Assembly: GCA_015485155.1 (NCBI GenBank)
Contig: WFUF01000025.1
Span: 186,001-250,000, forward strand
Length of the DNA stretch: 64,000 bases
Direction: 5' to 3'
Origin: Robiginitomaculum sp.
GTDB taxonomy: Bacteria; Pseudomonadota; Alphaproteobacteria; Caulobacterales; Maricaulaceae
Shown here: one piece after another, positions 27,307 through 37,006 of the stretch
Numbering within the stretch: the stretch's first letter is position 1
How the letters are laid out: each line of letters opens with the position of its first letter
The notes under the pieces: generated by a model
Told to the model about the DNA's origin: nothing
Seen by the model: only the letters and a program-made list of their open reading frames with translations
Database searches by the model: none
Program-made: the position numbers and the translations under genes

Positions 27307-28326
27307 TTGAAACAGCCCTATGCAATCTCATTGATTGACGAAGCCGTCTCAGGCGGCTATCCGCTCCCAATGACAAAAACACCTGACAACAATGATAAAA
27401 AACAAGAACAAAGGCGCCAGACCCCAGTGCTGCCTCTGGCCGAATTACATGGCGCCAAACCTGAAGCGCCTGCATGGTTTGCTGAGTGTCTTGCTGCAGA
27501 GACCTCTGAAGACAGTGTACTGGTTAATGGGGCCAATATCCAATATCGGGTATGGGGAGAAAAGGGCCGCCCGGGACTGATCCTTGTTCATGGCGGGGTG
27601 GCTCACAAGGGCTGGTGGGACTTCATTGCCCCGTTTTTTACGCCGCAATACCGGGTTATGGCTCTTGATCTATCGGGAATGGGGCACAGTGATTGGCGCA
27701 AAACATATGATATGATGACCTATGCCGATGAGGTTATGGCCTGCGCCGAACATGCCGACCTGTTTCTGGCCAGCGAAAAACCATGGCTGGTGGGCCATTC
27801 CTTTGGCGGTTTTGTTACCATGGGGTTTGCGGCGCGCCATGGCACAAAAATTCAAGGAGCCGTCGTAATCGACAGCCCGGTAAGGTCTGCTGACAAACAA
27901 CGAAAGAGCGCTCCGCCATCGCGAGGCGGCAAGGTCTATGACACTATTGAGATGGCTTTGGCCAGGTTTAGGCTGTTGCCCTCTCAGCCTTGTGAAAACC
28001 TGTTTTTAATTGATCATATTGCCCGCCATTCCCTAAAGCAGGTCGAGGGCGGATGGACATGGCGATTTGATCCTGAGCTGTGGTCAAAAATGCGCTATGA
28101 TATGCGCGCCGCCATCGAAGTGTTGAACGAGTTTAAATGCCCGGTTACCCTGATCAGGGGTGAGCAATCCTCATTGCTAAGTGATGAATTGTGGAGTTTT
28201 ATGAAGCAGGCTTTTCCAAAGGGGCCGCACCATTTATCCATACCTGTGGCACAGCACCATGTCTTGCTGGATCAGCCGCTGGCGCTGGTTGCGGCGCTTC
28301 GCGGGTGTATTGGGTCGGGATTATAG
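27307..28326 (+). CDS. Alpha/beta hydrolase
   Basis: The 339-residue protein has an alpha/beta-hydrolase core from about residue 80: LILVHGGVAHKGWWD (oxyanion region), VMALDLSGMGHSDW, the nucleophile elbow WLVGHSFGGF and a C-terminal catalytic histidine in AQHHVLLDQP. The TTG at 27307 gives the longest frame; the ATG at 27370 is an alternative. Neither has a strong ribosome site. It shares a convergent six-base overlap with the L,D-transpeptidase stop. Substrate unknown. Confidence 0.82.
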   Translation: MKQPYAISLIDEAVSGGYPLPMTKTPDNNDKKQEQRRQTPVLPLAELHGAKPEAPAWFAECLAAETSEDSVLVNGANIQYRVWGEKGRPGLILVHGGVAHKGWWDFIAPFFTPQYRVMALDLSGMGHSDWRKTYDMMTYADEVMACAEHADLFLASEKPWLVGHSFGGFVTMGFAARHGTKIQGAVVIDSPVRSADKQRKSAPPSRGGKVYDTIEMALARFRLLPSQPCENLFLIDHIARHSLKQVEGGWTWRFDPELWSKMRYDMRAAIEVLNEFKCPVTLIRGEQSSLLSDELWSFMKQAFPKGPHHLSIPVAQHHVLLDQPLALVAALRGCIGSGL

Positions 28327-28845
28327 GGCACAAGGTTCTGGCTCTGGAATAATCAAAACACTGGCTTTGGTTACAAGTTGCAAAATGCGTTGCATGTCCT
28401 CTTTGGCAATTGCGATGCAGCCTCTGGTTCCCGAGCCATCTTTGCGGGCTAGGTGGAAAAAAATAGCACTGCCAAATCCTGGCTGCGGAGGTTGGTCATT
28501 ATGGCCCAGAACTACCAGCAAATCATACAAATGATCATCGCGGAACAATGACTCTGCGGAAGCCCTATAAGGTAAGTACACTGGCTGATTATAAGCAGGG
28601 TCGTCCGGGTCATCACACCAGCCATCATTTGGGTCAATGGCCCGGCACGGCAGGCTGGTTTGCGGAGCATCAAGCCTGTCAGCACGATACAAAACCCGGC
28701 GAAATTCAAACTCTCCACAGGGAGTGGCGCCGTCACCCTCACGCTTGTTATCAAGAGCAATCAGCCCGCCTTTGCCTATCACAGCCGGACAATGGCCGTT
28801 TGGCCAGCGCAGGCAATTATCAGTTTCAAGAACCAGTTTCATCAC
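28321..28845 (-). CDS. L,D-transpeptidase (YkuD) family protein without a signal peptide
   Basis: The 174-residue protein matches the YkuD/L,D-transpeptidase catalytic signature: H131 and C143 in FHLARKDGSGTRGCIAIAKE, with the upstream GEFEFRRVLYR segment. Such enzymes form 3-3 peptidoglycan crosslinks or act as carboxypeptidases in the periplasm. No signal peptide is seen in the first 30 residues (MMKLVLETDNCLRW), which fits COG3786-type members but leaves export unexplained. It is divergent from the OmpR-type regulator at 28914. Confidence 0.82.
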   Translation of the reverse strand: MMKLVLETDNCLRWPNGHCPAVIGKGGLIALDNKREGDGATPCGEFEFRRVLYRADRLDAPQTSLPCRAIDPNDGWCDDPDDPAYNQPVYLPYRASAESLFRDDHLYDLLVVLGHNDQPPQPGFGSAIFFHLARKDGSGTRGCIAIAKEDMQRILQLVTKASVLIIPEPEPCAL

Positions 28846-28913
28846 TACACAATAGCGTGTTTAAGTACAAAACCCAACTTGCAAGTTTTGCAACAAGGCG
28901 GCATGTTGCACTA

Positions 28914-29600
28914 ATGAGTACGACAAAAACAATTTTAATCATCGATGACGATGATGATTTGCGTGAAACATTGAGCGAGCAGTTTGATCTGCACGAGGAG
29001 TTCCGGGTTCTGTGTGCCGCCAATGCCGGTGACGGGGTTGCAGCAGCAAAATCAGAGCATGTAAATGTGATTCTGCTGGATGTTGATCTTCCTGATATGG
29101 ATGGCCGTGAGGCGTGCAGATTGCTACGCAAAACCGGCATTGCGGTTCCCATTTTGATGCTTACGGGAGCCAGAACAGATGCCGACCAGATTCTGGGTCT
29201 GGATTCCGGGGCTAATGATTATGTCTTAAAGCCCTTCAAATTCAGCGTATTGCTGGCTCGTATTCGTGCACATTTGCGCTCCCATGAGCAAAGTGAAGAA
29301 GCTGTATTTACGGTTGGTCCCTACACTTTTCGGCCGAGCATGAAACAATTGCTTACCCAGGATGACCGGAAAATTCGATTAACGGAAAAAGAAACCGGAA
29401 TTCTAAAATACCTGTATCGTGCCGGAGGAAAGCCAGTATTGCGCGACGAATTATTGCACGAGGTTTGGGGCTATAATGCAAATGTCACAACTCACACACT
29501 AGAAACCCATATTTACCGGCTACGCCAGAAAATTGAGTCAAATCCCGGAGAGGCAAAAATTCTGCTAACCGAGGCAGGCGGTTATCGTCTGTCGCGCTAA
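28914..29600 (+). CDS. OmpR/PhoB-type response regulator
   Basis: The protein is 228 residues from the ATG at 28914; a longer open frame upstream (from 28548) overlaps the transpeptidase in antisense and is rejected. Receiver domain 1-120 with D11-D15 acidic residues, phospho-acceptor D56 in ILLDVDLPDMDG, T/K residues in LMLTGAR and YVLKPF. A winged-helix domain (about 130-228) has LTEKETGILKYLYRAGGKPV and LETHIYRLRQKIE. Divergent from the L,D-transpeptidase; no sensor kinase adjacent. Its stop is followed at once by a repeat half-element. Confidence 0.9.
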   Translation: MSTTKTILIIDDDDDLRETLSEQFDLHEEFRVLCAANAGDGVAAAKSEHVNVILLDVDLPDMDGREACRLLRKTGIAVPILMLTGARTDADQILGLDSGANDYVLKPFKFSVLLARIRAHLRSHEQSEEAVFTVGPYTFRPSMKQLLTQDDRKIRLTEKETGILKYLYRAGGKPVLRDELLHEVWGYNANVTTHTLETHIYRLRQKIESNPGEAKILLTEAGGYRLSR

Positions 29601-29650
29601 AGCATTTTCGGCCAATATGGAAACTGAGAGTTCTCTATGACTTCCATGAT
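29601..29650 (+). repeat. Partial hairpin repeat element D
   Basis: The sequence AGCATTTTCGGCCAATATGGAA starts directly after the TAA of the regulator gene. It matches the left part of element C (24106-24127), but the right basal arm and a full tip module are missing. It is a degenerate half-element. Confidence 0.65.
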
Positions 29651-29687
29651 CTAGCCAAGACCAGCGGGCCTATATTTGCGCTTGGCC

Positions 29688-30500
29688 CTATTGCTCTGGA
29701 GCCATAAATTCCAGTGTAACTGGCGCATGATCCGACGGGCGCTCCCATGAGCGGCAATGACTATGGGCCTCAAATCTGAAATTATCATTGTCGCCTTGCA
29801 AAGCCAAGGCTTTGGATAACCAGATATGATCCAGCCGGCGACCACGATTATTCTTTGTCCAGTCTTTGGAGCGATAACTCCACCAGGTAAATAACAGCTC
29901 AGGCTCAGGCACACAAATTCTGGCCATATCAACAAAATCAAAACTGTCTTGAACTGCTTTTAATGCCGCCACTTCTACCGGCGTATGGCTCACCACCCGC
30001 AATAACTGCTTGTGAGACCACACATCAAACTCCCCGGGAGCAATATTCAGATCACCAACCAGCACAATTGGAGCCTGGTTTTGATCAGACCGGGCGGCAA
30101 AACTGGATTTCATGCGATCCAGATATTCAAGTTTATGGGCAAATTTTGGGTTGCTGTTAACATCTGGCTCATCACCGCCAGCAGGAACATAGAGATTAAA
30201 AAGCTCAAAGCCCGCAACTTTTACAGCTTGGGCTCGCGCTTCTTCCTGCGGGCAAAAATCCAGCGAATCAGCAGCCTGCAATGGCAGTCTTGAAACAATG
30301 GCAACACCATGCATTCCCTTTTGCCCGCAAACTGATTGAAAGGGATAGCCCGCTTCAGCAAAAGCCTTTGCAGGAAACTGATCTTCAAGGCACTTTATCT
30401 CCTGCAGACATAATATATCCGGAGCGGTTTCAGATAAGAAGCGCTCAATCTGTGGCAGGCGAAGGCGTACCGAATTTACATTCCAGGAAGAAAGTTTCAC
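29688..30500 (-). CDS. xth: Exodeoxyribonuclease III
   Basis: The protein is about 270 residues from a GTG at 30500, preceded by AAGGAA; the open frame extends upstream to 30530 without family support. It has KLSSWNVNSVRLRLPQIERF, ILCLQEIKCLEDQFP with the catalytic glutamate, GVAIVSRLPL, LVGDLNIAPGEFD and the C-terminal RLDHIWLS and DHAPV motifs of ExoIII/AP endonucleases. It repairs abasic sites and degrades 3' ends in the cytoplasm. It is last in the ftsK-lolA-unknown-xth strand unit. Confidence 0.92.
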   Translation of the reverse strand: MKLSSWNVNSVRLRLPQIERFLSETAPDILCLQEIKCLEDQFPAKAFAEAGYPFQSVCGQKGMHGVAIVSRLPLQAADSLDFCPQEEARAQAVKVAGFELFNLYVPAGGDEPDVNSNPKFAHKLEYLDRMKSSFAARSDQNQAPIVLVGDLNIAPGEFDVWSHKQLLRVVSHTPVEVAALKAVQDSFDFVDMARICVPEPELLFTWWSYRSKDWTKNNRGRRLDHIWLSKALALQGDNDNFRFEAHSHCRSWERPSDHAPVTLEFMAPEQ

Positions 30501-30553
30501 AAAATATTCCTTTTTACGAAGACCGGGCATTACGCATCGTAATGAACCTAATC

Positions 30554-31141
30554 CTAAAACACATTGTAACTGGAGCCTGTAATGCCAATGGGCCAGCGGC
30601 CACGATTAAACAAGGACCAACGCAATGCAAACGGGTGGTCAGCTTGATCCTGATCCATATCCGACAAAATCAACAGCCCCATGCAATGGGCAGCTAGAAC
30701 AACATGGCCAACCATGGCGTTGGTTGCGGTTTCATCTATTTGTGAATTGTGGGCAAAACTGTCCAAGACTGCTTGCTGTGCCGTTTCCGCAGATTTGGCA
30801 GCAATCAGCTTAAGTAATTGTTCTGACCCTTCTTCGCTGGTCTGCTCCAGAACACTATGGTGCAGGCTGGAGCGCAATTGCTCTTCGGCTTCCCATGCAG
30901 CAGGGTCAAAGTCCAGCGCCTCTGCAACCCCCATTGCCTCGGCCAGGTGCAAAACCCGCGCCGGGTAAACATGGGCAAGGCCAAGGTTCTGCACATAACC
31001 CTCAGCTAAATGCAGATCCTGCTCATCCAAAGCCTGGCCTGTCCGGGAAAACAGTGTAGATGCAGATATGCTATCAGAAAATGCCCGCGCTCGCAGCAAA
31101 TGCGGTATTTCACCCAACAAGGAGGAATAATCCGTACTCAT
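30554..31141 (-). CDS. Hypothetical protein between lolA and xth
   Basis: The protein is 195 residues from the ATG at 31141 (start after CACC... and a weak AGG; the frame opens further to 31198). It is predicted helical and mostly soluble, with long acidic and Ala/Leu-rich stretches such as LLKLIAAKSAETAQQAVLDS and a hydrophobic segment near residue 160 (VVLAAHCMGLLIL). I do not recognise a family. Its position in a lolA-xth neighbourhood on the same strand suggests co-transcription. Confidence 0.6.
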   Translation of the reverse strand: MSTDYSSLLGEIPHLLRARAFSDSISASTLFSRTGQALDEQDLHLAEGYVQNLGLAHVYPARVLHLAEAMGVAEALDFDPAAWEAEEQLRSSLHHSVLEQTSEEGSEQLLKLIAAKSAETAQQAVLDSFAHNSQIDETATNAMVGHVVLAAHCMGLLILSDMDQDQADHPFALRWSLFNRGRWPIGITGSSYNVF

Positions 31142-31233
31142 AACCCTACCAATATCGCAAGCAATGCCCCTGTCTAGCTCAGGACAGTAAAACATCACAA
31201 TAAAATACTAAAAAATTACAGTATAATGTAGAA

Positions 31234-31264
31234 CGCCCGGTCGAGAGGGGAGATCGACCGGGCG
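31234..31264. terminator. Perfect 11-bp inverted repeat downstream of lolA
   Basis: Arms CGCCCGGTCGA (31234-31244) and TCGACCGGGCG (31254-31264) are perfectly complementary with a 9-base loop, GAGGGGAGA on the plus strand. On the minus strand, where lolA reads, the loop is C-rich (TCTCCCCTC). The following minus-strand bases are moderately T-rich (TTCTACATTATAC). It could be the ftsK-lolA transcript terminator or a stable structured RNA. Confidence 0.65.
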
Positions 31265-31412
31265 CTTAATATACGAATTCGGTGAATCAGTTTGCGGGGG
31301 GGGGATGAGCCGATCCACGCCAATGCTTCGTATGTGTGCATAAAAGCACAAGATTAAATAAAAATCAAATGAAATCTATGTAAGGTATTGCCTGTGCTAT
31401 TTTGGCAACGCT

Positions 31413-32078
31413 TTATCGCCTGCGACCGCCGCGTCGTCTGTCCTGCTCGCGAATTACAAACAGGGAAGAAGCCAGTTTTGAGCCTTCCTCAGTATCTTTT
31501 AGAACAAAGTCAACTTGTCCATCAAAAGGATTTGACCATGTCCAACCAAGCAGGCCAAGTTCAGGCTCCGAAAAAATAAGGGTAAACTCCCCGTCCACCT
31601 CACCATCGGGATCCTTTACTGTAACCCTTGTTTGATGTGGTAGTTTTTCTACACCAACCAGCTCCATACCCCGGGTCAGGTCAAAGCGCCTGGAAAGCAA
31701 AAACTTGTATGGAGTCCATGAAATACGAACCTGATCAATAGTTTCCAGATCCTTGTCTATCTGCGCAATGTTTGAGCCATCGGCAACGATAAGCAGCGGG
31801 CTTTCATCGTATTCTATGCGCAGCCTTGCCGGGCGTCGCCAATAAAACCTGCCCGTGGCAAGTGAGCCATTATCTGCTGTTTGCACAAATTCACCCTTAA
31901 TAGTGCGAATAGATCGCACAAAACTGTTCAGGCGTTTTATTTCTTTATCCATATCAAGCGCGGGAGCTGGCTTTGTGCTGCTTGCTGGCTCCGTTTCTGG
32001 CGTTTTTGAAGTGTTTGCGCTTGCCACTGGCAATACGCTTATCAACGCAAGACTTACACCCAATATCAAAGTTTTCAT
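31413..32078 (-). CDS. lolA: LolA-family outer-membrane lipoprotein carrier protein
   Basis: The 221-residue protein has a signal peptide (MKTLILGVSLALISVLPVASA, cut about residue 21), then a LolA-like fold: IRTIKGEFVQTADNGSLATG, FYWRRPARLRIEYDE, LVADGSNIAQIDKD and a C-terminal VDFVLKDTEEGSKLASSLF stretch. It would carry lipoproteins across the periplasm from LolCDE to the outer membrane. A basic Arg/Gly tail (RRRGGRRR) at the C-terminus is unusual for LolA. It lies between ftsK and the 31141 gene on the minus strand. Confidence 0.88.
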   Translation of the reverse strand: MKTLILGVSLALISVLPVASANTSKTPETEPASSTKPAPALDMDKEIKRLNSFVRSIRTIKGEFVQTADNGSLATGRFYWRRPARLRIEYDESPLLIVADGSNIAQIDKDLETIDQVRISWTPYKFLLSRRFDLTRGMELVGVEKLPHQTRVTVKDPDGEVDGEFTLIFSEPELGLLGWTWSNPFDGQVDFVLKDTEEGSKLASSLFVIREQDRRRGGRRR

Positions 32079-32166
32079 CGTCTACTTCCTGTTTATTGTG
32101 TGAGCAGCCTATCAGCAAGACACGACAAAAATGAGGCAAAGCCGTTCAGCCGCCATTCACGTACTC

Positions 32167-34479
32167 TCACAATTCTTCGGTCTCAGGAAGCAAAATTTCA
32201 CGTTTTCCCGTACGACTGGCAGCTCCGATCATACCCTCGTCTTCCAGGCGCTCAATTAAGGTGGCGGCACGATTATAGCCAATTTGCAGTCTTCGTTGTA
32301 AATAGGAGGTGGAAGCCTTTCGGTCTCTGGCAATAATGGCCACAGCCTTGTCAAACAGATCATCCCCTGTTGATGGCGTGCCAAACACGTCTGGAGCATC
32401 TCCGGAAATATCTTCTGCGGTAACCTCCTCAAGATAAACCGGCGCACCCTGTTTCTTCAAAAAGGCCGCTACTGCTTCTACTTCTTCATCAGAAACAAAC
32501 GGCCCATGCAGACGCCTGACCCTGCCGCCGCCTGCCATGAACAGCATGTCACCCATGCCCAGCAATTGCTCTGCGCCCTGGTCGCCCAAAATAGTTCGGC
32601 TGTCAATTTTAGAGGTAACCTGAAAGCTGATCCGTGTTGGAAAATTTGCCTTGATAGTGCCTGTGATAACATCCACCGATGGCCGCTGGGTTGCCATAAT
32701 AACATGAATACCTGCGGCTCGTGCCATTTGTGCAAGTCGTTGTACTGCAGCCTCAATTTCTTTTCCGGCCACTATCATCAAGTCTGCCATTTCATCAATG
32801 ACCACGACTATGTGTGGCAAGTGTTCCAGTTCTAGCTGTTCAGTTTCAAAAATTGGCTGGCCGGTTTCACTATCATAGCCGGTTTGAACGGTACGTTGCG
32901 CCTTTTTGCCTTTTTTGGCCGCCTGTTCGGCCATGGCATTATATCCGGCAACATTACGCACGCCGACTTTTGCCATTTTTTTATAGCGAAGCTCCATTTC
33001 CCGAACCGCCCAGCGCAATGCCGAAACAGCTTTCTTCGGGTCTGTAACCACCGGAGACAACAGGTGCGGAATGCCATCATAAACTGATAGCTCCAGCATT
33101 TTGGGGTCAATCATTATGAAACGGCACTGATCCGGTCCATGTCGATACAACAAGGACAGGATCATAGCATTAACGCCCACAGACTTGCCCGAGCCTGTAG
33201 TTCCGGCAATAAGCATATGCGGCATCCGGGCCAAATCAGCAATAAACGGATCTCCAGCTATGCTCTCACCCAATGCCAAAGGTAATGCTGCTTTGGATTT
33301 TTCAAACTGAACAGATGACAGTGTATCACGCAAATACACCGTTTCACGGCGGGCATTGGGTAATTCAATCCCAATAACATTACGACCCGGTATTACTGCA
33401 ACCCGGCAGGCAATTGCGCTCATCGAACGGGCAATGTCATCAGACAAGGAAATAACCCTAGATGATTTTAAGCCCGGCGCTGGCTCAAGTTCGTACAAGG
33501 TGACAACCGGGCCGGGCTGAACGTGTGTAATGTCTCCCTTAATGCCAAAATCATTTAAAACCGTCTCCAGCAGCTCAGCGTTTTGACGCAAACTAGCCTC
33601 ATCAACCGCATGATTCCTGGATTTTGGTTCAGACAATAATTCCAAATGGGGAAGCTCAAAATCTGCCGCCTTCACAAATGGCATTTTTAACTGCTTTTCT
33701 TGTTGCGCACGCGCTCCTGTCTTACGCTTTTTTACCGGAGCCACTTTGGTTTTTGGCTTTATGGCTCTGGCTTTGGGTGCCGGTTTTTGGGGCTTTCTTG
33801 ATTTAGGCGGAGAAGCTAGTACCGGCTTTTTGAAAATGGCCCGCCCCCAGAAAAGCAAGGTTTGTGCAACATCATAGGCGGCATCAGCAAGTTTGCCCGC
33901 ATCATCCTTTCGCAAGGCAAAGCCCCATAAAAACCCGATTACAGCCAGCCCAAAACTCAACAACCCAAAGGCAGTTCCTCCAAACGGCCCCCCTAAAAAC
34001 CCTTGAACAGGCAAAAAAATCACATCACCAAACAAACCGCCAAGGCCGGTAGAAAATGGCCAGGCCATAGGTACTGGTAATGATGATGCCGAGACAGACA
34101 AAAGCAAAGAAGCGCCAATTACTGCAAACACCTGACCCCGGGAGAACAGACGAAACCTTACAGGGCGCAATATGCTGGTAGCCCCCCAGACGAAGAATCC
34201 GGCGGCAAACCCATAGCCCCCCCAACCAAATATCTGCAGAACCAGATCGGAAACTATGGCTCCGGGAGCACCAAACACATTGGTTGCTACTTGTTCCGAC
34301 GCAGTATTCCATGAAGGATCAAGCGCCGCATGATCCAGAAGCGAGGCAAACACAAAAACGCCCAGACCAAACAGAACCAGTCCGCGCACCTTGCGCCTTA
34401 TGGACAATGGCACCATTCGTATGAAATTCATACCAACTACCTGTTGGTTATATGAAATTTCCGACATGCAATTGCTCAC
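32167..34479 (-). CDS. ftsK: DNA translocase FtsK
   Basis: The 770-residue protein has an N-terminal membrane domain with four helices (about residues 30-190), a linker rich in Lys/Pro (about 225-275), a motor domain (about 300-680) with Walker [28 protein letters not shown] and [13 protein letters not shown], and a C-terminal winged-helix gamma domain ([20 protein letters not shown]). It moves the chromosome terminus through the division septum. The first methionines are uncertain (several in the first 25 residues). It heads the ftsK-lolA unit. Confidence 0.95.
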   Translation of the reverse strand: MSNCMSEISYNQQVVGMNFIRMVPLSIRRKVRGLVLFGLGVFVFASLLDHAALDPSWNTASEQVATNVFGAPGAIVSDLVLQIFGWGGYGFAAGFFVWGATSILRPVRFRLFSRGQVFAVIGASLLLSVSASSLPVPMAWPFSTGLGGLFGDVIFLPVQGFLGGPFGGTAFGLLSFGLAVIGFLWGFALRKDDAGKLADAAYDVAQTLLFWGRAIFKKPVLASPPKSRKPQKPAPKARAIKPKTKVAPVKKRKTGARAQQEKQLKMPFVKAADFELPHLELLSEPKSRNHAVDEASLRQNAELLETVLNDFGIKGDITHVQPGPVVTLYELEPAPGLKSSRVISLSDDIARSMSAIACRVAVIPGRNVIGIELPNARRETVYLRDTLSSVQFEKSKAALPLALGESIAGDPFIADLARMPHMLIAGTTGSGKSVGVNAMILSLLYRHGPDQCRFIMIDPKMLELSVYDGIPHLLSPVVTDPKKAVSALRWAVREMELRYKKMAKVGVRNVAGYNAMAEQAAKKGKKAQRTVQTGYDSETGQPIFETEQLELEHLPHIVVVIDEMADLMIVAGKEIEAAVQRLAQMARAAGIHVIMATQRPSVDVITGTIKANFPTRISFQVTSKIDSRTILGDQGAEQLLGMGDMLFMAGGGRVRRLHGPFVSDEEVEAVAAFLKKQGAPVYLEEVTAEDISGDAPDVFGTPSTGDDLFDKAVAIIARDRKASTSYLQRRLQIGYNRAATLIERLEDEGMIGAASRTGKREILLPETEEL

Positions 34480-34601
34480 TATTCGATAGAAACAGGCTAA
34501 AATAACAGTACTTGGTAAACTTTAGTTAATTTTGCTTGAGAAAAGATGAAAGCAAATGATTTCAGGCTGGCCTATTTCTGAATTCCGGTTAATTTGCGCT
34601 C

Positions 34602-35864
34602 ATGGAACAACGAACACGTAAATATGACGCGCTGATCGCAGGCGGTGGGCTGGTGGGCCTAACCACTGCCCTGGCACTTGAAAGTGCCGGTTTGCGAATT
34701 GCAGTTGTGGATACAGCCTCATTTGAAACCCAGCTCGCAACTAAATTCGATGGCCGGGCTTCAGCCATTTCATTTGCAAATATGCGAATGTTAGACGCCC
34801 TGGGAGTGCGCAAGCAGCTTACAACAAACATCGGCCCCATCAACCAGATTTTAGTCTCAGATGGCCGTCCTGGTGACGGATTGCGCCGGGGTGGGCCGGG
34901 TCCGTATCTACTGCATTTTGATCGAGATGAACTGCAAGAGCCAGACGCTGGAGAACCTTTGGGCTGGATGGTGGAAAATCGCCATATGCGCATTGCTCTG
35001 CTGGCGCAAGCACGAAAGAGCCAGAACATCACCCTGATCCCGGAAACCAGAATAAGGCAAAAACAGCAAGAGCACTCCAGATGGCAAATAAGGCTGGATA
35101 ACGGGCAGGAGTTAATTGCAGAATTGCTGATCGGAGCAGAGGGACGAAGCTCACCCCTGCGCGAAGCTGCCGGCATTCGCACTCATGAATGGGGCTATAA
35201 TCAGTGGGGGGTGGTAGCCACCGTAGAGCACGAACATGAGCACCACGGCATTGCCCATGAATATTTCCTGCCAGCAGGACCCTTTGCCATTCTGCCCCTC
35301 TCAGGCAGGCGCTGTTCGCTGGTCTGGACAGAAAAGCCGGCTGCTGCCCAGTTTTTACAATCCTGTGAGCAAGAGTTTTTTCAAGCGGAACTGGAACGTC
35401 GGTTTGGAGATTTTCTTGGCAAGCTAACAGCAACCGGGCCGCGTTGGGCATATCCGCTAACCCTGATGGCAGTAGAGCAATATACAGCTCCTGGCCTGGT
35501 TCTGGTTGGCGATGCGGCTCATGGCATGCACCCGATTGCCGGACAGGGGTTTAATGCCGGCATAAGAGATGCCGCAGTATTGGCCGATATACTGGCAGGC
35601 AATTTGCGCAATGGCCTGGCGACAGATGATGCTACTGCCTTGAAAACCTATGAGCAAAGGCGCAGATTTGACAATGCGTCCCTGCTGGCAGCAACCGATA
35701 TGTTTGTGCGTCTGTTCTCCAATGACATTGCCCCGATCAGGCACTTGCGAGGACTGGGGATGAGTGCCGTAGATGCCATTGGCCCGGCCCGGAGGTTTTT
35801 CGCCCTTGAGGCCGGAGGCGGTATCGGGTCACTGCCAAACCTGTTGCGTGGCGAACTACCCTAG
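34602..35864 (+). CDS. UbiH/UbiF/VisC-type FAD-dependent hydroxylase
   Basis: The 420-residue flavoprotein has the FAD motif LIAGGGLVGLTTALALE, the DG motif region (LIGAEGRSSPLRE) and the second FAD signature LVGDAAHGMHPIAGQGFNAGIRDA. It belongs to the ubiquinone hydroxylase family (UbiH/F/I, COQ6). Which ring carbon it hydroxylates cannot be decided here. UbiX (24449-25024) is also in the window, but not adjacent. It is divergent from ftsK and convergent with the Trm112-like gene. Confidence 0.85.
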   Translation: MEQRTRKYDALIAGGGLVGLTTALALESAGLRIAVVDTASFETQLATKFDGRASAISFANMRMLDALGVRKQLTTNIGPINQILVSDGRPGDGLRRGGPGPYLLHFDRDELQEPDAGEPLGWMVENRHMRIALLAQARKSQNITLIPETRIRQKQQEHSRWQIRLDNGQELIAELLIGAEGRSSPLREAAGIRTHEWGYNQWGVVATVEHEHEHHGIAHEYFLPAGPFAILPLSGRRCSLVWTEKPAAAQFLQSCEQEFFQAELERRFGDFLGKLTATGPRWAYPLTLMAVEQYTAPGLVLVGDAAHGMHPIAGQGFNAGIRDAAVLADILAGNLRNGLATDDATALKTYEQRRRFDNASLLAATDMFVRLFSNDIAPIRHLRGLGMSAVDAIGPARRFFALEAGGGIGSLPNLLRGELP

Positions 35865-35874
35865 GGGTCAAACC

Positions 35875-36069
35875 CTAATCTTCCAGAGGTCTGGCTTCTT
35901 CTTCGAGCATTATCGGCACGCCGTCACGAACCGGAAATGCCAACCGGGCTTTTTTAGAAACCAATTCCTGTTTTTCCCTATCATAAACCAGTGCCCCATG
36001 GGTAACAGGGCAAACCAGCAGCTCAAGCAGTTTTGGATCCGGGTTACGCGGCTCAGCATCCTTTACCAT
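35875..36069 (-). CDS. Trm112/YcaR family small protein
   Basis: The 64-residue protein has [20 protein letters not shown] and the [20 protein letters not shown] ending of the Trm112-like/UPF0434 family. Only one of the usual zinc cysteines is present. The bacterial family has no settled function; eukaryotic relatives activate methyltransferases. It follows the CnoX-like gene on the same strand by eight bases. Confidence 0.9.
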   Translation of the reverse strand: MVKDAEPRNPDPKLLELLVCPVTHGALVYDREKQELVSKKARLAFPVRDGVPIMLEEEARPLED

Positions 36070-36077
36070 GGTTTTTC

Positions 36078-36977
36078 CTAATTAAACAAAAGCGACGACA
36101 ATCGGCGGCGGCCCGAAGCCGTTACCTCGGAGGTTGCACCTGCCACATCAAATAATTTTAGCAGCATTTTGCGGGCTGCCTGATCATTCCAGTTCAGGTC
36201 TGCTTCCAAAATGACAAACAGCTCTTCAATTGCGGCTTCTATCTTGCCTGTACCAGAGAGGGCTTCGGCCAATGCATATCGCGCCTGCCAGTCTGTCGGA
36301 TTGTTCTTTACAGCATCAAGCAATGACCCAAGCTCATCATCAGATGGCGCGTTTTGCGCCAATTCCAGCGCCTGCTGCGCACCCTTAACCGAAGCATCAT
36401 TTAAATCTTCTTCGGCAACCATGGCCAAAACGCTTTTTGCCCCTTGAAGATCAGAATTTGCCAGATAAACCCTCGCCATTCCGGCCAAAGCCTGGGGGCT
36501 TTTATCATTCAGGCCAAGGGCGGCAGCAAAATCCTGTGCTGCACCGCCCATATCGCCAAGCTCAAGGCTTTTGTTGGCACGATCAACCAGTTGCTGCACC
36601 TCCTTGTCCACATCCATGTCACCGGTTAATTTATCCACAAATGACTGCAGTTGACTTGTGGGCAAAGCACCGGCAAATCCATCAACCGGCTTACCATCCT
36701 TGAACGCAAAAACCGCAGGAATTGAGCGCACCTGCAATTGTCCGGAAATTCCGGGATTTTCATCAACATTGATTTTTACCATGCGGACTTTTCCTGCAGC
36801 CTTTTGCACAACTTTTTCCAAAGCCGGGCCTAATTGCCGACAAGGCCCGCACCACGGAGCCCAAAAATCCACAATTACCGGCACGGTTTTGGAAGCCTCT
36901 ACCACGTCGGCCATAAATGTTGCATCGGAGCCATCTTTAATCAGCTCATTTGGATCAAAATTATCTTCGTTGGTCAT
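36078..36977 (-). CDS. CnoX/YbbN-like thioredoxin with TPR domain
   Basis: The 299-residue protein begins at ATG 36977 (an in-frame ATG at 36992 is possible). A thioredoxin fold (about 15-115) has the active site [18 protein letters not shown], and TPR-like helices follow (about 120-299). E. coli CnoX has lost the active-site cysteines, whereas alphaproteobacterial homologues keep CGPC (recollection), so this one may be redox active. It likely acts as a holdase for stressed proteins in the cytoplasm. Next to the Trm112-like gene and a proline-tRNA deacylase. Confidence 0.85.
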   Translation of the reverse strand: MTNEDNFDPNELIKDGSDATFMADVVEASKTVPVIVDFWAPWCGPCRQLGPALEKVVQKAAGKVRMVKINVDENPGISGQLQVRSIPAVFAFKDGKPVDGFAGALPTSQLQSFVDKLTGDMDVDKEVQQLVDRANKSLELGDMGGAAQDFAAALGLNDKSPQALAGMARVYLANSDLQGAKSVLAMVAEEDLNDASVKGAQQALELAQNAPSDDELGSLLDAVKNNPTDWQARYALAEALSGTGKIEAAIEELFVILEADLNWNDQAARKMLLKLFDVAGATSEVTASGRRRLSSLLFN

Positions 36978-37006
36978 CGGTTTAGCCTTCACGTAAAACT
37001 ATCTGC

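Noticed and set aside
28548-28913. 122-residue upstream extension of the OmpR-type regulator
   Set aside because: It lies antisense to the L,D-transpeptidase coding region, and the receiver domain starts at the ATG at 28914.
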